DNA from: Streptomyces sp. SID8374
GTDB taxonomy: Bacteria > Actinomycetota > Actinomycetes > Streptomycetales > Streptomycetaceae
Direction of reading: 5' to 3'
NCBI RefSeq assembly: GCF_009865135.1
Contig: NZ_WWGH01000001.1
Span: 1,116,001 to 1,180,000, forward strand
Length of the DNA stretch: 64,000 nucleotides
In this document: in pieces, positions 25,470-33,583 of the stretch
Layout of the letters: the number at the start of each line of letters is the position of its first letter
Numbering within the stretch: position 1 is the first letter of the stretch
Notes under the pieces: generated by a model
The model's database searches: none
Seen by the model: the letters and a program-made list of their open reading frames with translations, nothing else
Told to the model about the DNA's origin: nothing
Program-made: the position numbers and the translations under genes

Positions 25470-28400
25470 TCACACGGCCAGCGGTTCCAGTTCCCGCCGG
25501 AAGCGCCGCTCGTCCCGGGCGACCTGGGTCAGCGGGTGCTCCTCGCCGAGCTGCCGGGCCAGCTCGCCCAGCAGCTCGGCCCGCACCTGCGCCGCCTCCT
25601 CCTCGCGCCCCATCGCGTCCAGCGTGACCGCCATGTTCGAGATCATCGCCAGGGTCTCGGGGTGGTGGGCCCCCAGCGCCGCCGTCAGCTGCGTCGCCAG
25701 CCGCTGCTCCGTCTCCAGCACCAGGGGGAGGTCGCCCCGGACGGCCGTGGCGTTGGCCAGGTTCATGACGCAGAAGAGCGTGTTCGGGTGTTCCCGGCCG
25801 AACCGCTCCCGCATCGAGGCCACCACCAGCGTCAGGATCTTCTCCGACCGCTCCGCCTCCCCGGTCCCCGAGAGGTAGACGCCCAGGTTGTTCTGGGCGG
25901 CCAGGGTGTACGGGTGCTTCTCCCCCGGCACCTTCATGTACTGGTCCACCACCTCCTGGGCGGTGTCCCGGGCCTGGACCGCATCCCCGGCGGCGAACAG
26001 GTCGGCCGCCAGGTTGAGGTCGCAGGCCAGCGAGTCGGGGTTGGCGGAGGTGTACTTCGCCCGGTACCGGGCGCGGGTGGCGACCGTCAGCCGGTGGGCG
26101 TCCTCGAACCGGCCGGCCCGCCGCAGCGACACCGCCAGGCTCTTGGCCGCGCTCAGCGTCGTCGGGTAGGTGCGGCCGAGCGTCTCCTTGAAGCTCTCGT
26201 AGGTGCGGCTGAGGAGGCCCACGGAGTCCTCGTACCGCCCCACCTCCCGCAGGTCGCGGGCGAGGTTCATGGCGGAGGAGAGGGAGTAGGGGTGCTTGGC
26301 GCCGAGCACCTCGGTGCGCCGGTCGTAGACGTCCTGGTCGATCTCCCGGGCCCGGGCGTACTGGCCGATGCTGCGCAGGTTCAGGGCCAGGTTGTTGGCG
26401 GCCGCCAGGGTCCTGGGGTGCGAGTCGTGGAAGATCTGGCTGAAGCCGTCGTGGGCCTCGGTGGCCAGCTCGATCGCCCGGCCGTAGTCCCCGAGCAGCC
26501 CCAGGTCGATCGCCAGGCTGCTGGTGGTCATGTACGTGTGCGGGTGCTCGGGGCCGAGCACCTCCCGCTGGCGGCGCAGGGTGAACTCGTCGAGTTCCTT
26601 GGCCTCCACGTAACGCCCCCGCGTGCGCAGGATGTTGGAGAGGTGGAAGCAGAGGTAGAGGTACTGGAGGTCGCGCTCGCCCAGCATCTCCAGCCAGATC
26701 TGCCGCAGCTCCTCCCCCAGCGTCCCCGCGGTGCTCACGTCCCCGCGCTTCCACAGGTAGCGGACCCGGTCGATCAGGAGCCTGCGGGTCTCCGGCTCCT
26801 TGCAGTGGCGGGCGTCGGAGGGGCCCAGGTGCGGCCAGATCGTGGCGAAGCGCGGCCAGGTCTCCGGGTTGTCGATCGGCTCGTCGTCGTCGGGCCGGGC
26901 GCCGGCCAGGATGCGGTGGACGACGTGGCGCGCCTCGCGCTGCTCCTCCTCGGTGAGCTGGGCCTTGATCACCGCCTGGACGAGTCGGTGCACCTGGATG
27001 GAGTTGGAGACCTGGTCGACCTTGGCGAGGGCGAACCGGCCGATCTCCCGGATGACCCGGCCCAGCACCAGCTTCTCCTGGAGCGAGGAGTCGTACGGCT
27101 TCAGCGCCTCGATCATCTCCTTGCTGTAGAGGAGGTTGGCGGAGATCGGCTCGGGGGCGAAGAAGGCGCAGAGCTGGAGGAGGCGCACCGCGGCGGGCGA
27201 GCGTTCCCGGAGCCGGGCGATGGAGATGTTCCAGGTCGCGGCGACCGGTTCCGGGTAGCCGGCGGGCTGGTTGAGGGCGAGCACCTGCGGCGCCTGCCGG
27301 GCGAGCTGTTCGAGGTAGGTGTCGATAGGGGTGGCGGTCTCCGCGATCCAGGCCGCCGCCTGCTCCACGGCGAGCGGCAGGTCGCCCACGGCGGTGGCCA
27401 CCTGGTCGGCGTCCTCGTCGCTCAGCCCCGGGGCCCGGCGCTGGAGGTGTTCGACCGACTCCTCCCGGAGGAAGACGTCGACGGGCAGCGCGTCCCCGTG
27501 CTGGGACCAGCTCTGGTTGCGGGAGGTCACCAGGATGTGGCCGGAGCCTCCTTGCGGGAAGAAGCGGCGCAGCGTCTCGGGGTCGTCGGCGTTGTCGAAG
27601 ACCAGCAGCCAGCGCTCCGAGGGCACCCCGCGCCGCAGCAGGTCGACGGCCTCCTGGGAGGCGGCCGCCATGTCCTCGCCGCCCTGGGCGCCGAGCCGGA
27701 CGGCGAGTTCGGCCAGCGAGGCGACCACGTCGTCGCCCTGCTCGGACGATATCCACCAGACCAGGTCGTAGTCGGCCATGAAGCGGTGCACGTACTCCAG
27801 GGCGACCTGGGTCTTGCCGACGCCGCCGAGCCCGTACAGGGTCTGGGGCTGCGGCAGGACGACGGCCATGCCGCCGCCGAGCTGGTCGCGCATCCGCTCC
27901 AGGACGAGGGAGCGGCCGGTGAATCCCGGGTTGCGGGGCGGTACGTTCCAGATCCGGGGGACGGTGCCGGGGAAGCGCGGTCCGGGCGAGACCCCGTCGG
28001 CGGGCTGCACCGGCCGGTCCAGGGCCCGCATCAGGGCGGTGGTGGCGTGCACCTCGTCCAGGCGGAAGAGGTCGACCGGGTTGCGGTCGATGTACGGGGC
28101 GGACAGCCGTACGTCCCCGACGCGCAGCGGCAGCAGCTGGCGCCGCCCGCCGCCCGGGTCCTCCGCGACGGCCCGCTCCCACAGGTCGACCGCGCGCTGC
28201 GACTTGAGATAGGCGCTGGAGAGCAGCACCACGGTACGGGGGGCGCTCGCGGCGGTGGCCGCCGGTTCGGGCGCGACCGGTTCGGCGGAGACGTCGCGCG
28301 GGACGACCCGGAAGCCGGCCCGGGTGAGGACCGATTCGATCCAGTCGGCCCACATCCGGTTCTCCGCCACATAGCTGAGGAAGAGGTCGGCGGGCAGGGC

Positions 28401-29402
28401 GGGCCGGCGCCGGGTGAAGGCGTCGCGGATCCGCAGGCGTACCTCTTCGCCGACCGGGGGCATCGAGGTGATCTCGCGGTCGGTGATGACGGCGGTGAGC
28501 CGTTCGAAGGCGGAGAGGAGGGAGTTGGTGAGCCCGGCCTCGTCGCCGAAGGTGGCGAGCGTCTCCTCGTAGGCGTAGTAGGGGCGGTAGGGGATCTCCA
28601 CCGCGCCCCAGTAGGCGGTGAGTTCGTCGCCGGACAGGTCGCGGGGCAGCCGGTCGAACTTGAGCCGGGCCAGCGCCCGCCCGGCGTCCGCCTTCTCCTT
28701 CTCGCCCTCGTCGATGCGCATGGGCACGGGGAAGATGGCGATGGGGCGGCCGGTGTAGCGCTCGGCGATCTGGCGGGCGACGGAGGCGGCGCCGTCGATG
28801 GACTGGTCGCTGAGGGTGAAGCAGTCGACGAGGACGTCGGGGAGGTGGACGGTGCAGATGTCGGCGATGTCGCTGAGGCCGGTCCGGCTGTCGATGAGGA
28901 CGTAGTCGTAGTTGGTCTTCATGTCCTCGCGCAGCGCGTCGAAGAAGTGGCCGCCGCCGAGCCGGTCGTAGAAGTTGTCCCAGTCGAAGGTGGAGACGGT
29001 CGCGGAGTATTCGCGGTTCTGCCGTCCGGCGGAGACGAAGTCGAGGGTGCCGCCCTGCGGGAACTCCCAGCCGAGCGCCTCCGGGGTGAGCGAGACGGCG
29101 TGCGGCTGGATGCGGGCGTAGTCGCGGTGCCAGTCCTCCGCGCGCTGGGCGGGGCTGGTCGCGGCCCAGGCGTACTCGGTGATCAGGTCGATCACGCCGG
29201 TGGTGGCGCCGAGGGTGGCGGGGTCGAGGAAGGGGTGGAAGAACCGGTGCAGCCCGGGGGCCTCCAGGTCCCAGTCGACGGCGAGCACCCGCTTGCCGTT
29301 GGCGGCGAGGATCCAGGCGGTGTTGGCCAGGGCCATGGTGCGCCCCGTGCCGCCCTTGTACGAGTAGAAAGTGACGATGCGCCCGTCACGACCGGCACTC
29401 AT
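25470..29402 (-). CDS. fxsT: FxsT: ParA-like NTPase - TIR - NB-ARC - TPR protein of the FxSxx-COOH RiPP system
   Basis: A 1310-aa multidomain protein. Residues 1-330 are a MinD/ParA-like ATPase with deviant P-loop YSYKGGTGRT (14-22). Residues 337-465 are a TIR domain (PADLFLSYVAENRMWADWIE) with candidate catalytic Glu409. Residues about 490-800 are an NB-ARC STAND ATPase: Walker A GLGGVGKT at 524-531, Walker B LLVFDNADD at 599-607, and DLPLAVEQAA. The rest is about ten TPR-like repeats of the kinesin-light-chain type (LGxxHPxTLxxxxNLA). This is a bacterial NLR-like sensor. It starts by ATGA overlap with fxsC. The chain could detect a ligand through the TPRs and trigger TIR NAD cleavage; that is inference. 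Confidence 0.92.
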   Translation of the reverse strand: MSAGRDGRIVTFYSYKGGTGRTMALANTAWILAANGKRVLAVDWDLEAPGLHRFFHPFLDPATLGATTGVIDLITEYAWAATSPAQRAEDWHRDYARIQPHAVSLTPEALGWEFPQGGTLDFVSAGRQNREYSATVSTFDWDNFYDRLGGGHFFDALREDMKTNYDYVLIDSRTGLSDIADICTVHLPDVLVDCFTLSDQSIDGAASVARQIAERYTGRPIAIFPVPMRIDEGEKEKADAGRALARLKFDRLPRDLSGDELTAYWGAVEIPYRPYYAYEETLATFGDEAGLTNSLLSAFERLTAVITDREITSMPPVGEEVRLRIRDAFTRRRPALPADLFLSYVAENRMWADWIESVLTRAGFRVVPRDVSAEPVAPEPAATAASAPRTVVLLSSAYLKSQRAVDLWERAVAEDPGGGRRQLLPLRVGDVRLSAPYIDRNPVDLFRLDEVHATTALMRALDRPVQPADGVSPGPRFPGTVPRIWNVPPRNPGFTGRSLVLERMRDQLGGGMAVVLPQPQTLYGLGGVGKTQVALEYVHRFMADYDLVWWISSEQGDDVVASLAELAVRLGAQGGEDMAAASQEAVDLLRRGVPSERWLLVFDNADDPETLRRFFPQGGSGHILVTSRNQSWSQHGDALPVDVFLREESVEHLQRRAPGLSDEDADQVATAVGDLPLAVEQAAAWIAETATPIDTYLEQLARQAPQVLALNQPAGYPEPVAATWNISIARLRERSPAAVRLLQLCAFFAPEPISANLLYSKEMIEALKPYDSSLQEKLVLGRVIREIGRFALAKVDQVSNSIQVHRLVQAVIKAQLTEEEQREARHVVHRILAGARPDDDEPIDNPETWPRFATIWPHLGPSDARHCKEPETRRLLIDRVRYLWKRGDVSTAGTLGEELRQIWLEMLGERDLQYLYLCFHLSNILRTRGRYVEAKELDEFTLRRQREVLGPEHPHTYMTTSSLAIDLGLLGDYGRAIELATEAHDGFSQIFHDSHPRTLAAANNLALNLRSIGQYARAREIDQDVYDRRTEVLGAKHPYSLSSAMNLARDLREVGRYEDSVGLLSRTYESFKETLGRTYPTTLSAAKSLAVSLRRAGRFEDAHRLTVATRARYRAKYTSANPDSLACDLNLAADLFAAGDAVQARDTAQEVVDQYMKVPGEKHPYTLAAQNNLGVYLSGTGEAERSEKILTLVVASMRERFGREHPNTLFCVMNLANATAVRGDLPLVLETEQRLATQLTAALGAHHPETLAMISNMAVTLDAMGREEEAAQVRAELLGELARQLGEEHPLTQVARDERRFRRELEPLAV

Positions 29403-30715
29403 AGGTCCTCCGCTTCCGTCGCAGGGTCGTGCGGGTCGGGTGTGTAGCTGGTGTCGCCCATGGGGCCCGTCAGCCGGGTCCGTTCGCCGTGTCCTCCGCC
29501 GGCGACCGGCGGATAGGCCTTCGCGTGCCGCAGGTACTGCTGGGCGGCGACCTCGACGACCTGGGGCAGGATCTGGCCGAACGCCTCCATCGTCGGCACC
29601 CCCCGGGCCGCGGCCCGGCAGAAGGTCCGCCCGTGGTGCATCTTGGCCGGCATGGTCGCTTCGAGCTTCTCGGTCAGTTCGGCCTCCGCGGCCCGGCTCT
29701 GGTGGTCCTCGCGGCTCCACGGCACGACCATGGTCACCCAGGGCCGGTCCTCGGCGTCGAAGGCGGCGAGCCTGCGGCGGCGGTCCTCGTCCTGGAGGGC
29801 CCAGCGGTCGACGAGGAGGATCTCGGGGGTGGTGGGCGGCGACTTGCCCTCGGGCCGCCCCGACTCCTCGTCGAACGAGGTGATCTGGGCCTGGTAGTTG
29901 AGCGAGCGCACCAGCTCCTCGGCGACATAGGCCAGCGGGCGGGCGGCGGAGGGGTGGTAGGGGTTCCAGTCCTGCGGGTGGTCGCCGTAGTAGTCGCTGT
30001 CGCGCCCGTCGGGCAGGTCGTGGCGGGTGGGTGCGGCGATGGTGATCCGCATCGGGCGGGGGGCGCCGACCCCGCTGCTCGGGGAGCCGAAGGCGCTGGG
30101 TGCGAGGCGGTAGTCGACGGGTCTGCCGGTGTCGATGCGGACGGTGTCGGCGACCCGGACGATGCGCTTGGCCAGTTCGTAGACGGCCCGTTCGTACTCC
30201 TGGGCGAAGAGTCTGAGCTTGATGAGGCCGTAGAGGCCGTCGGTGACGTAACGGTCCCCGAAGTCGCGGTGGTTGAACTGTAACCGCTCGGCGGATCCCG
30301 GGAGTTGGCTCGGCGGCACCGGCACCCACAGGGCCGGGACGATCGCTTCGGCGGGCTGGTTGGAGCGGGCCCGGTGGTGGATGGCGCGCTGTTCGAAGGC
30401 ATGCCACTCCTTGCCGCACATCTCGCTGGCGAAGTAGCGCGGGGAGAACAGCGGGACGAAGACCCGGCAGGTGGCGAGGACTTCACCGAGCCGCTCGGAC
30501 CAGCCCTCGCCGGAGCGTATCTCGCGGTCCATGAAGCCGGCGGACGCGCCCGCGGGAAGATCGGTCATGGCCATCACATGACCGCAGAGGTCTCGAAAAA
30601 GCCGTTCGACCCACATATCGGGATCGGTGCCGCCGGCGTACCCCGGAGTGTGCGCGTAACTCAGAAAGAAGTACGGCCGATGGTCCGCCGCTCGCTGCTG
30701 CGTCGATGCGTGCAC
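29399..30715 (-). CDS. fxsC: FxsC: TIR-like protein of the FxSxx-COOH RiPP system
   Basis: A 438-aa protein. The N-terminal TIR-like domain (RPYFFLSYAHTPG, GFMDREI, CRVFVPLFSPRYFASEMCGKEW) keeps the glutamate expected for NADase activity at residue 103. The C-terminal half (MRITIAAPTRHDLP, DWNPYHPSAARPLAYVAEELVRSLN, ILLVDRWALQDEDRR) is the FxsC C-terminal domain, found only in this system. A TTA codon lies at 30281-30283 (residue 145), making translation dependent on the bldA tRNA. GTG 30715 follows GGACGGGGG; an ATG at 30745 is possible but lacks a site. Its stop overlaps the fxsT start. Confidence 0.9.
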   Translation of the reverse strand: MHASTQQRAADHRPYFFLSYAHTPGYAGGTDPDMWVERLFRDLCGHVMAMTDLPAGASAGFMDREIRSGEGWSERLGEVLATCRVFVPLFSPRYFASEMCGKEWHAFEQRAIHHRARSNQPAEAIVPALWVPVPPSQLPGSAERLQFNHRDFGDRYVTDGLYGLIKLRLFAQEYERAVYELAKRIVRVADTVRIDTGRPVDYRLAPSAFGSPSSGVGAPRPMRITIAAPTRHDLPDGRDSDYYGDHPQDWNPYHPSAARPLAYVAEELVRSLNYQAQITSFDEESGRPEGKSPPTTPEILLVDRWALQDEDRRRRLAAFDAEDRPWVTMVVPWSREDHQSRAAEAELTEKLEATMPAKMHHGRTFCRAAARGVPTMEAFGQILPQVVEVAAQQYLRHAKAYPPVAGGGHGERTRLTGPMGDTSYTPDPHDPATEAEDL

Positions 30716-30856
30716 ACGACCCCCGTCCTGTGTGAGCACTCGCATCCGAGGAGTAGGAAAGGAATGCGAGCGAATTCATCATTCCGGAGCGGACTGCGCT
30801 CCACCCCCCTGCCGTTCGGTCATTGAACGCTACTTTTCAGTCAACCGCGCCCGGGT

Positions 30857-33154
30857 TCACCGCACTGCGGCGCGCTCCGTATCGGTCTTGCAACCGTTCC
30901 TCCCGGATGTCCCGTGTGTACCGTTGATCTCTTTGCGCATCCCGGCGAGCAATTGTTTTCCGTCGACGGTCGTTTCGGCCGCTTCTTCGATCAGGTCGAA
31001 CGCTTGCGGAACTCCGGCGAGGAACCGTGGTGCGAAGAGAGCGAGACCGACCCGCTCGTACGTTTCCGACAGCAGCCGGGAGAACGGAACGGGCTCCTCC
31101 TGCCAGGGCATCCGATGATCCCAGGAACCGTCCGAGGCGTACAGGTCCGTGACCTCGGCCAGCGCCCGCAGTTTCGCCCGGCGGAACCCGCGCAGCAGCG
31201 CGAGCGCCAGGGTGTGGGCGTCCCCGCCGGCCGCGATGCCCAGCGCCCCGTACCCGTGGCGCCCCACCTGGACCGGCGCACCCTCCGCGAGCGGGGTGAC
31301 CGTGGTGAGGACGGCGGCCGCTTCGGCCGCCTGGCCGGGGACGGCCCGCGCCAGCAGCTCCCAGGCCTGGGCGAGGGAGGCGGACCAGGCGTCGGCGGCC
31401 TGGGGAGCGAGCCGGCCGGCGGCGGGCGTGTCGAAGCAGGTGCGGTACGGATCGAGATCGTCCCGTACGAGTGTGGGTACGGGGCCGGGGCCGGGCTCCC
31501 CGGCGGCTGCCCCGGGACGGCGTACCGGCGACCAGTTCGGGCCCTCCCCCGCGCCGCGCGCGATGTGGAGCGCGCCCCCTTCGGTCCGGACGGTGAACCC
31601 CTCGCCGTCCGCCCGCACCAGGGCCGTGCCCGTCTCCCCCGTCCCGCCGACCCGGACCTCCCCGAGCGTCGGCAGGAAGAGGCGGCCGTCGCGGTGGACC
31701 ACCGGGACGGCCAGGTCGAGACCGGCGTGCACGGCGGCGGCGGCCACCGTGGCGGCGAGCCGCTCCACCGGGGGGCCCTGCACCGGCCGGCCCGCCCGTA
31801 CCGCGTCCAGGGTGGAGAGCAGCCAGGTGCGGGTGTAGGGGTGGGCGAGGACCCGGTCGATCCCCTCCTGCCCGGCCGGGTCGCTCTCCAGCTCGGCGGC
31901 GAGCGCCCACGCCGTCTCCCAGGCCTCCCCGCCGCTGCCGTCGAGGCTGTCGTGGAGGTGGGCGAGCAGGGTGCGGGTCAGATCCTGCTGGGCGGTGAGC
32001 AGTTCGTACGGGTCGCGGACGGCGGGCGACTCGGTGGCGGCGGCCGTCCGGTCCTCGATGCCCCGGATCAGCGCGGCCAGGTCGGCGCAGTAGACGGACG
32101 GGTTGTCGAAGCCGTCCGGCGAGCGGTAGCGGTGGGTGTAGAGCCCGCCGCCGCATGAGCGTACGACGGGGCAGCGGCGGCAGGTCTCGCTGACCCCGGC
32201 CAGGCCGAGCTGGCGGGCCCGGACCCCGGGGTGCGCCGCCACCTCGTCGAAGGTGTGGGTGAAGACGTCGAACCCGGTGGCCGCGGCGCCTTCGTAGGCG
32301 CTCTTGAGGGAGTCGACCTGCTCCAGCTGGCCGTCGGTCTCGACGACGACCAGGTCCGTGGGGGCGAGCCCGAGGGATTCGGTGAGGCTGGGGCCGCCGC
32401 TCAGGGTGGAGAGCACGGAGGAGAAGAGGCGGACCGGCACCGGCCGCCCCTGCTCCTGCCAGCGGTCGAAGACGGTGAGGAGCCACTCGGCGTAGGCGGT
32501 GGGGGATCCGTCCGGGCGGGGCGGGGGCTCGTCCCAGGTGGCGTGCGGGAGGAGGAAGTCGATGAGCGGCGGGTCGAGTTCGGTGAGCGCGTCGAGGACC
32601 GCGACCGGGTCGTTGGCGATGTCGATCGTGCACAGGAGGCCGAGATCGAGGTGGCGGTAGCGCTCCTGCCGGAGCAGCTCCACGGCCTTGAGGACCAGGG
32701 GGTGGCTGCTGCGCCCGTCGGCGTAGCGGCGGTGGCGGTCGTTGGCGGCGCGGTCGCCGTCGAGGGAGATGCCCACCTTGACGTCGAACTCGTCGAACAG
32801 GTCGAGATAGCGGGGGCTCAGCTGGAGGCCGTTGGTGTGGATGCGCAGATCCAGCTCGGCGATTCCGGCGAGGGCCGAGGTGAACTCCTCGCAGACCAGG
32901 CGCAGTCGGGCCGGTCCGGCGAGCAGGGGCTCCCCTCCGTGCAGGATCACTGTCACGGAGGGCAGGGCGTGGGTCCTGGCGTGTTCAGCCAGGCGTTGAG
33001 CCGTCCGGGAAACAACATGGTCAGAGATTGCCTTCGGCCGGGTTCGCCAGCTCTGATCAGCATGTTCGTAGACATAACAATGGTCGCAGGCCAGATCGCA
33101 CCTGCTGTGAACCTTCAGAACGATTTCGCGGAATGGGACCGCGGGTCCTGTCAT
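30857..33154 (-). CDS. fxsB: FxsB: radical SAM/SPASM peptide-modifying enzyme with inactivated HExxH-type extension
   Basis: A 765-aa protein. CDLACDHC (Cys19, 23, 26) binds the radical-SAM cluster, LHGGEPLL is the GGE motif, and CRRC-x5-C with YC (325, 328, 334, 356) is the SPASM-type auxiliary cluster region. The family is known to forge a cyclophane crosslink between an aromatic ring and a residue two positions on, here the Phe-x-Ser end of FxsA. Residues about 390-740 resemble the HExxH peptide-modification domain, but the zinc motif is replaced by RGFRR at 655-659, so this part should be catalytically dead. It follows fxsA by 50 bases. Confidence 0.93.
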   Translation of the reverse strand: MTGPAVPFREIVLKVHSRCDLACDHCYVYEHADQSWRTRPKAISDHVVSRTAQRLAEHARTHALPSVTVILHGGEPLLAGPARLRLVCEEFTSALAGIAELDLRIHTNGLQLSPRYLDLFDEFDVKVGISLDGDRAANDRHRRYADGRSSHPLVLKAVELLRQERYRHLDLGLLCTIDIANDPVAVLDALTELDPPLIDFLLPHATWDEPPPRPDGSPTAYAEWLLTVFDRWQEQGRPVPVRLFSSVLSTLSGGPSLTESLGLAPTDLVVVETDGQLEQVDSLKSAYEGAAATGFDVFTHTFDEVAAHPGVRARQLGLAGVSETCRRCPVVRSCGGGLYTHRYRSPDGFDNPSVYCADLAALIRGIEDRTAAATESPAVRDPYELLTAQQDLTRTLLAHLHDSLDGSGGEAWETAWALAAELESDPAGQEGIDRVLAHPYTRTWLLSTLDAVRAGRPVQGPPVERLAATVAAAAVHAGLDLAVPVVHRDGRLFLPTLGEVRVGGTGETGTALVRADGEGFTVRTEGGALHIARGAGEGPNWSPVRRPGAAAGEPGPGPVPTLVRDDLDPYRTCFDTPAAGRLAPQAADAWSASLAQAWELLARAVPGQAAEAAAVLTTVTPLAEGAPVQVGRHGYGALGIAAGGDAHTLALALLRGFRRAKLRALAEVTDLYASDGSWDHRMPWQEEPVPFSRLLSETYERVGLALFAPRFLAGVPQAFDLIEEAAETTVDGKQLLAGMRKEINGTHGTSGRNGCKTDTERAAVR

Positions 33155-33160
33155 TCCACC

Positions 33161-33166
33161 AGTCTA
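33161..33166 (-). promoter_or_regulatory. Possible leaderless -10 element for fxsB
   Basis: TAGACT on the minus strand ends 6 bases before the fxsB ATG, which has no separate ribosome binding site. This spacing fits a leaderless transcript, giving fxsB its own promoter within the operon. No good -35 accompanies it. Confidence 0.35.
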
Positions 33167-33204
33167 GTCCAGCGTTCCGTACCGAATTCCGACGGTGCGG
33201 GGGG

Positions 33205-33372
33205 TCAGAGCGCCGAGTTGAAGGTGGAAATACGGGAGGGGCGGCCGTCGTCCGCGGGGATCACTCGCGCAAGCTTCCGGACAGCGGAGCCACCGGAAAT
33301 GTCGATCTTGGCGAGCGGCACACGGCTCTTCTTCGCATCAGCGAAGAGAGGGGATGATTCGTAGGTCTTCAC
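33205..33372 (-). CDS. fxsA: FxsA: FxSxx-COOH ribosomal peptide precursor (55 aa)
   Basis: A 55-aa peptide starting MKTYESSPLFADAKK and ending RISTFNSAL. The last five residues, F-N-S-A-L, fit the defining F-x-S-x-x-COOH pattern, and the middle (VPLAKIDISGGSAV, ARVIPADDGRPS) is the usual leader-like region. FxsB is expected to crosslink Phe51 to Ser53. The GTG start at 33372 has AGGA five bases upstream. It lies 50 bases before fxsB in the same direction and is too short for most gene finders, yet it is the substrate on which the operon acts. There is no obvious cleavage site or exporter. Confidence 0.93.
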   Translation of the reverse strand: MKTYESSPLFADAKKSRVPLAKIDISGGSAVRKLARVIPADDGRPSRISTFNSAL

Positions 33373-33417
33373 GGCCGTCCTAGGGGGGCTCGTTCCGGTC
33401 AGGGGGACAACACCGGC

Positions 33418-33477
33418 AGTTGCACCATTGCAGTGCCTGGCGGCACGACTTTACTCTCATGACCTAGGTGTGCAACT
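33418..33477. promoter_or_regulatory. Inverted repeat AGTTGCAC-N44-GTGCAACT in the fxsA/SLATT divergent gap
   Basis: Perfect 8-base arms at 33418-33425 and 33470-33477 bracket the middle of the 211-base region between the divergent fxsA and SLATT genes. This placement suits a shared operator with two half-sites, though the spacing is wide. The rest of the gap is comparatively AT-rich; I cannot assign -35/-10 elements with confidence. Confidence 0.35.
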
Positions 33478-33583
33478 CGTGTCGCACCCTCGTAAGCCGA
33501 GTGACATACGGGACTGCTCCAAATGGTTCGGAATCCTTCATTCCGACAACGGAGCCCCGACTACATGGGATACGGGAGTGAAC

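Noticed and set aside
24094..28353. 1419-aa minus-strand frame overlapping fxsT
   Set aside because: Proline- and arginine-rich shadow frame, crossing the hydrolase gene and intergenic DNA; fxsT in another frame is unmistakable.
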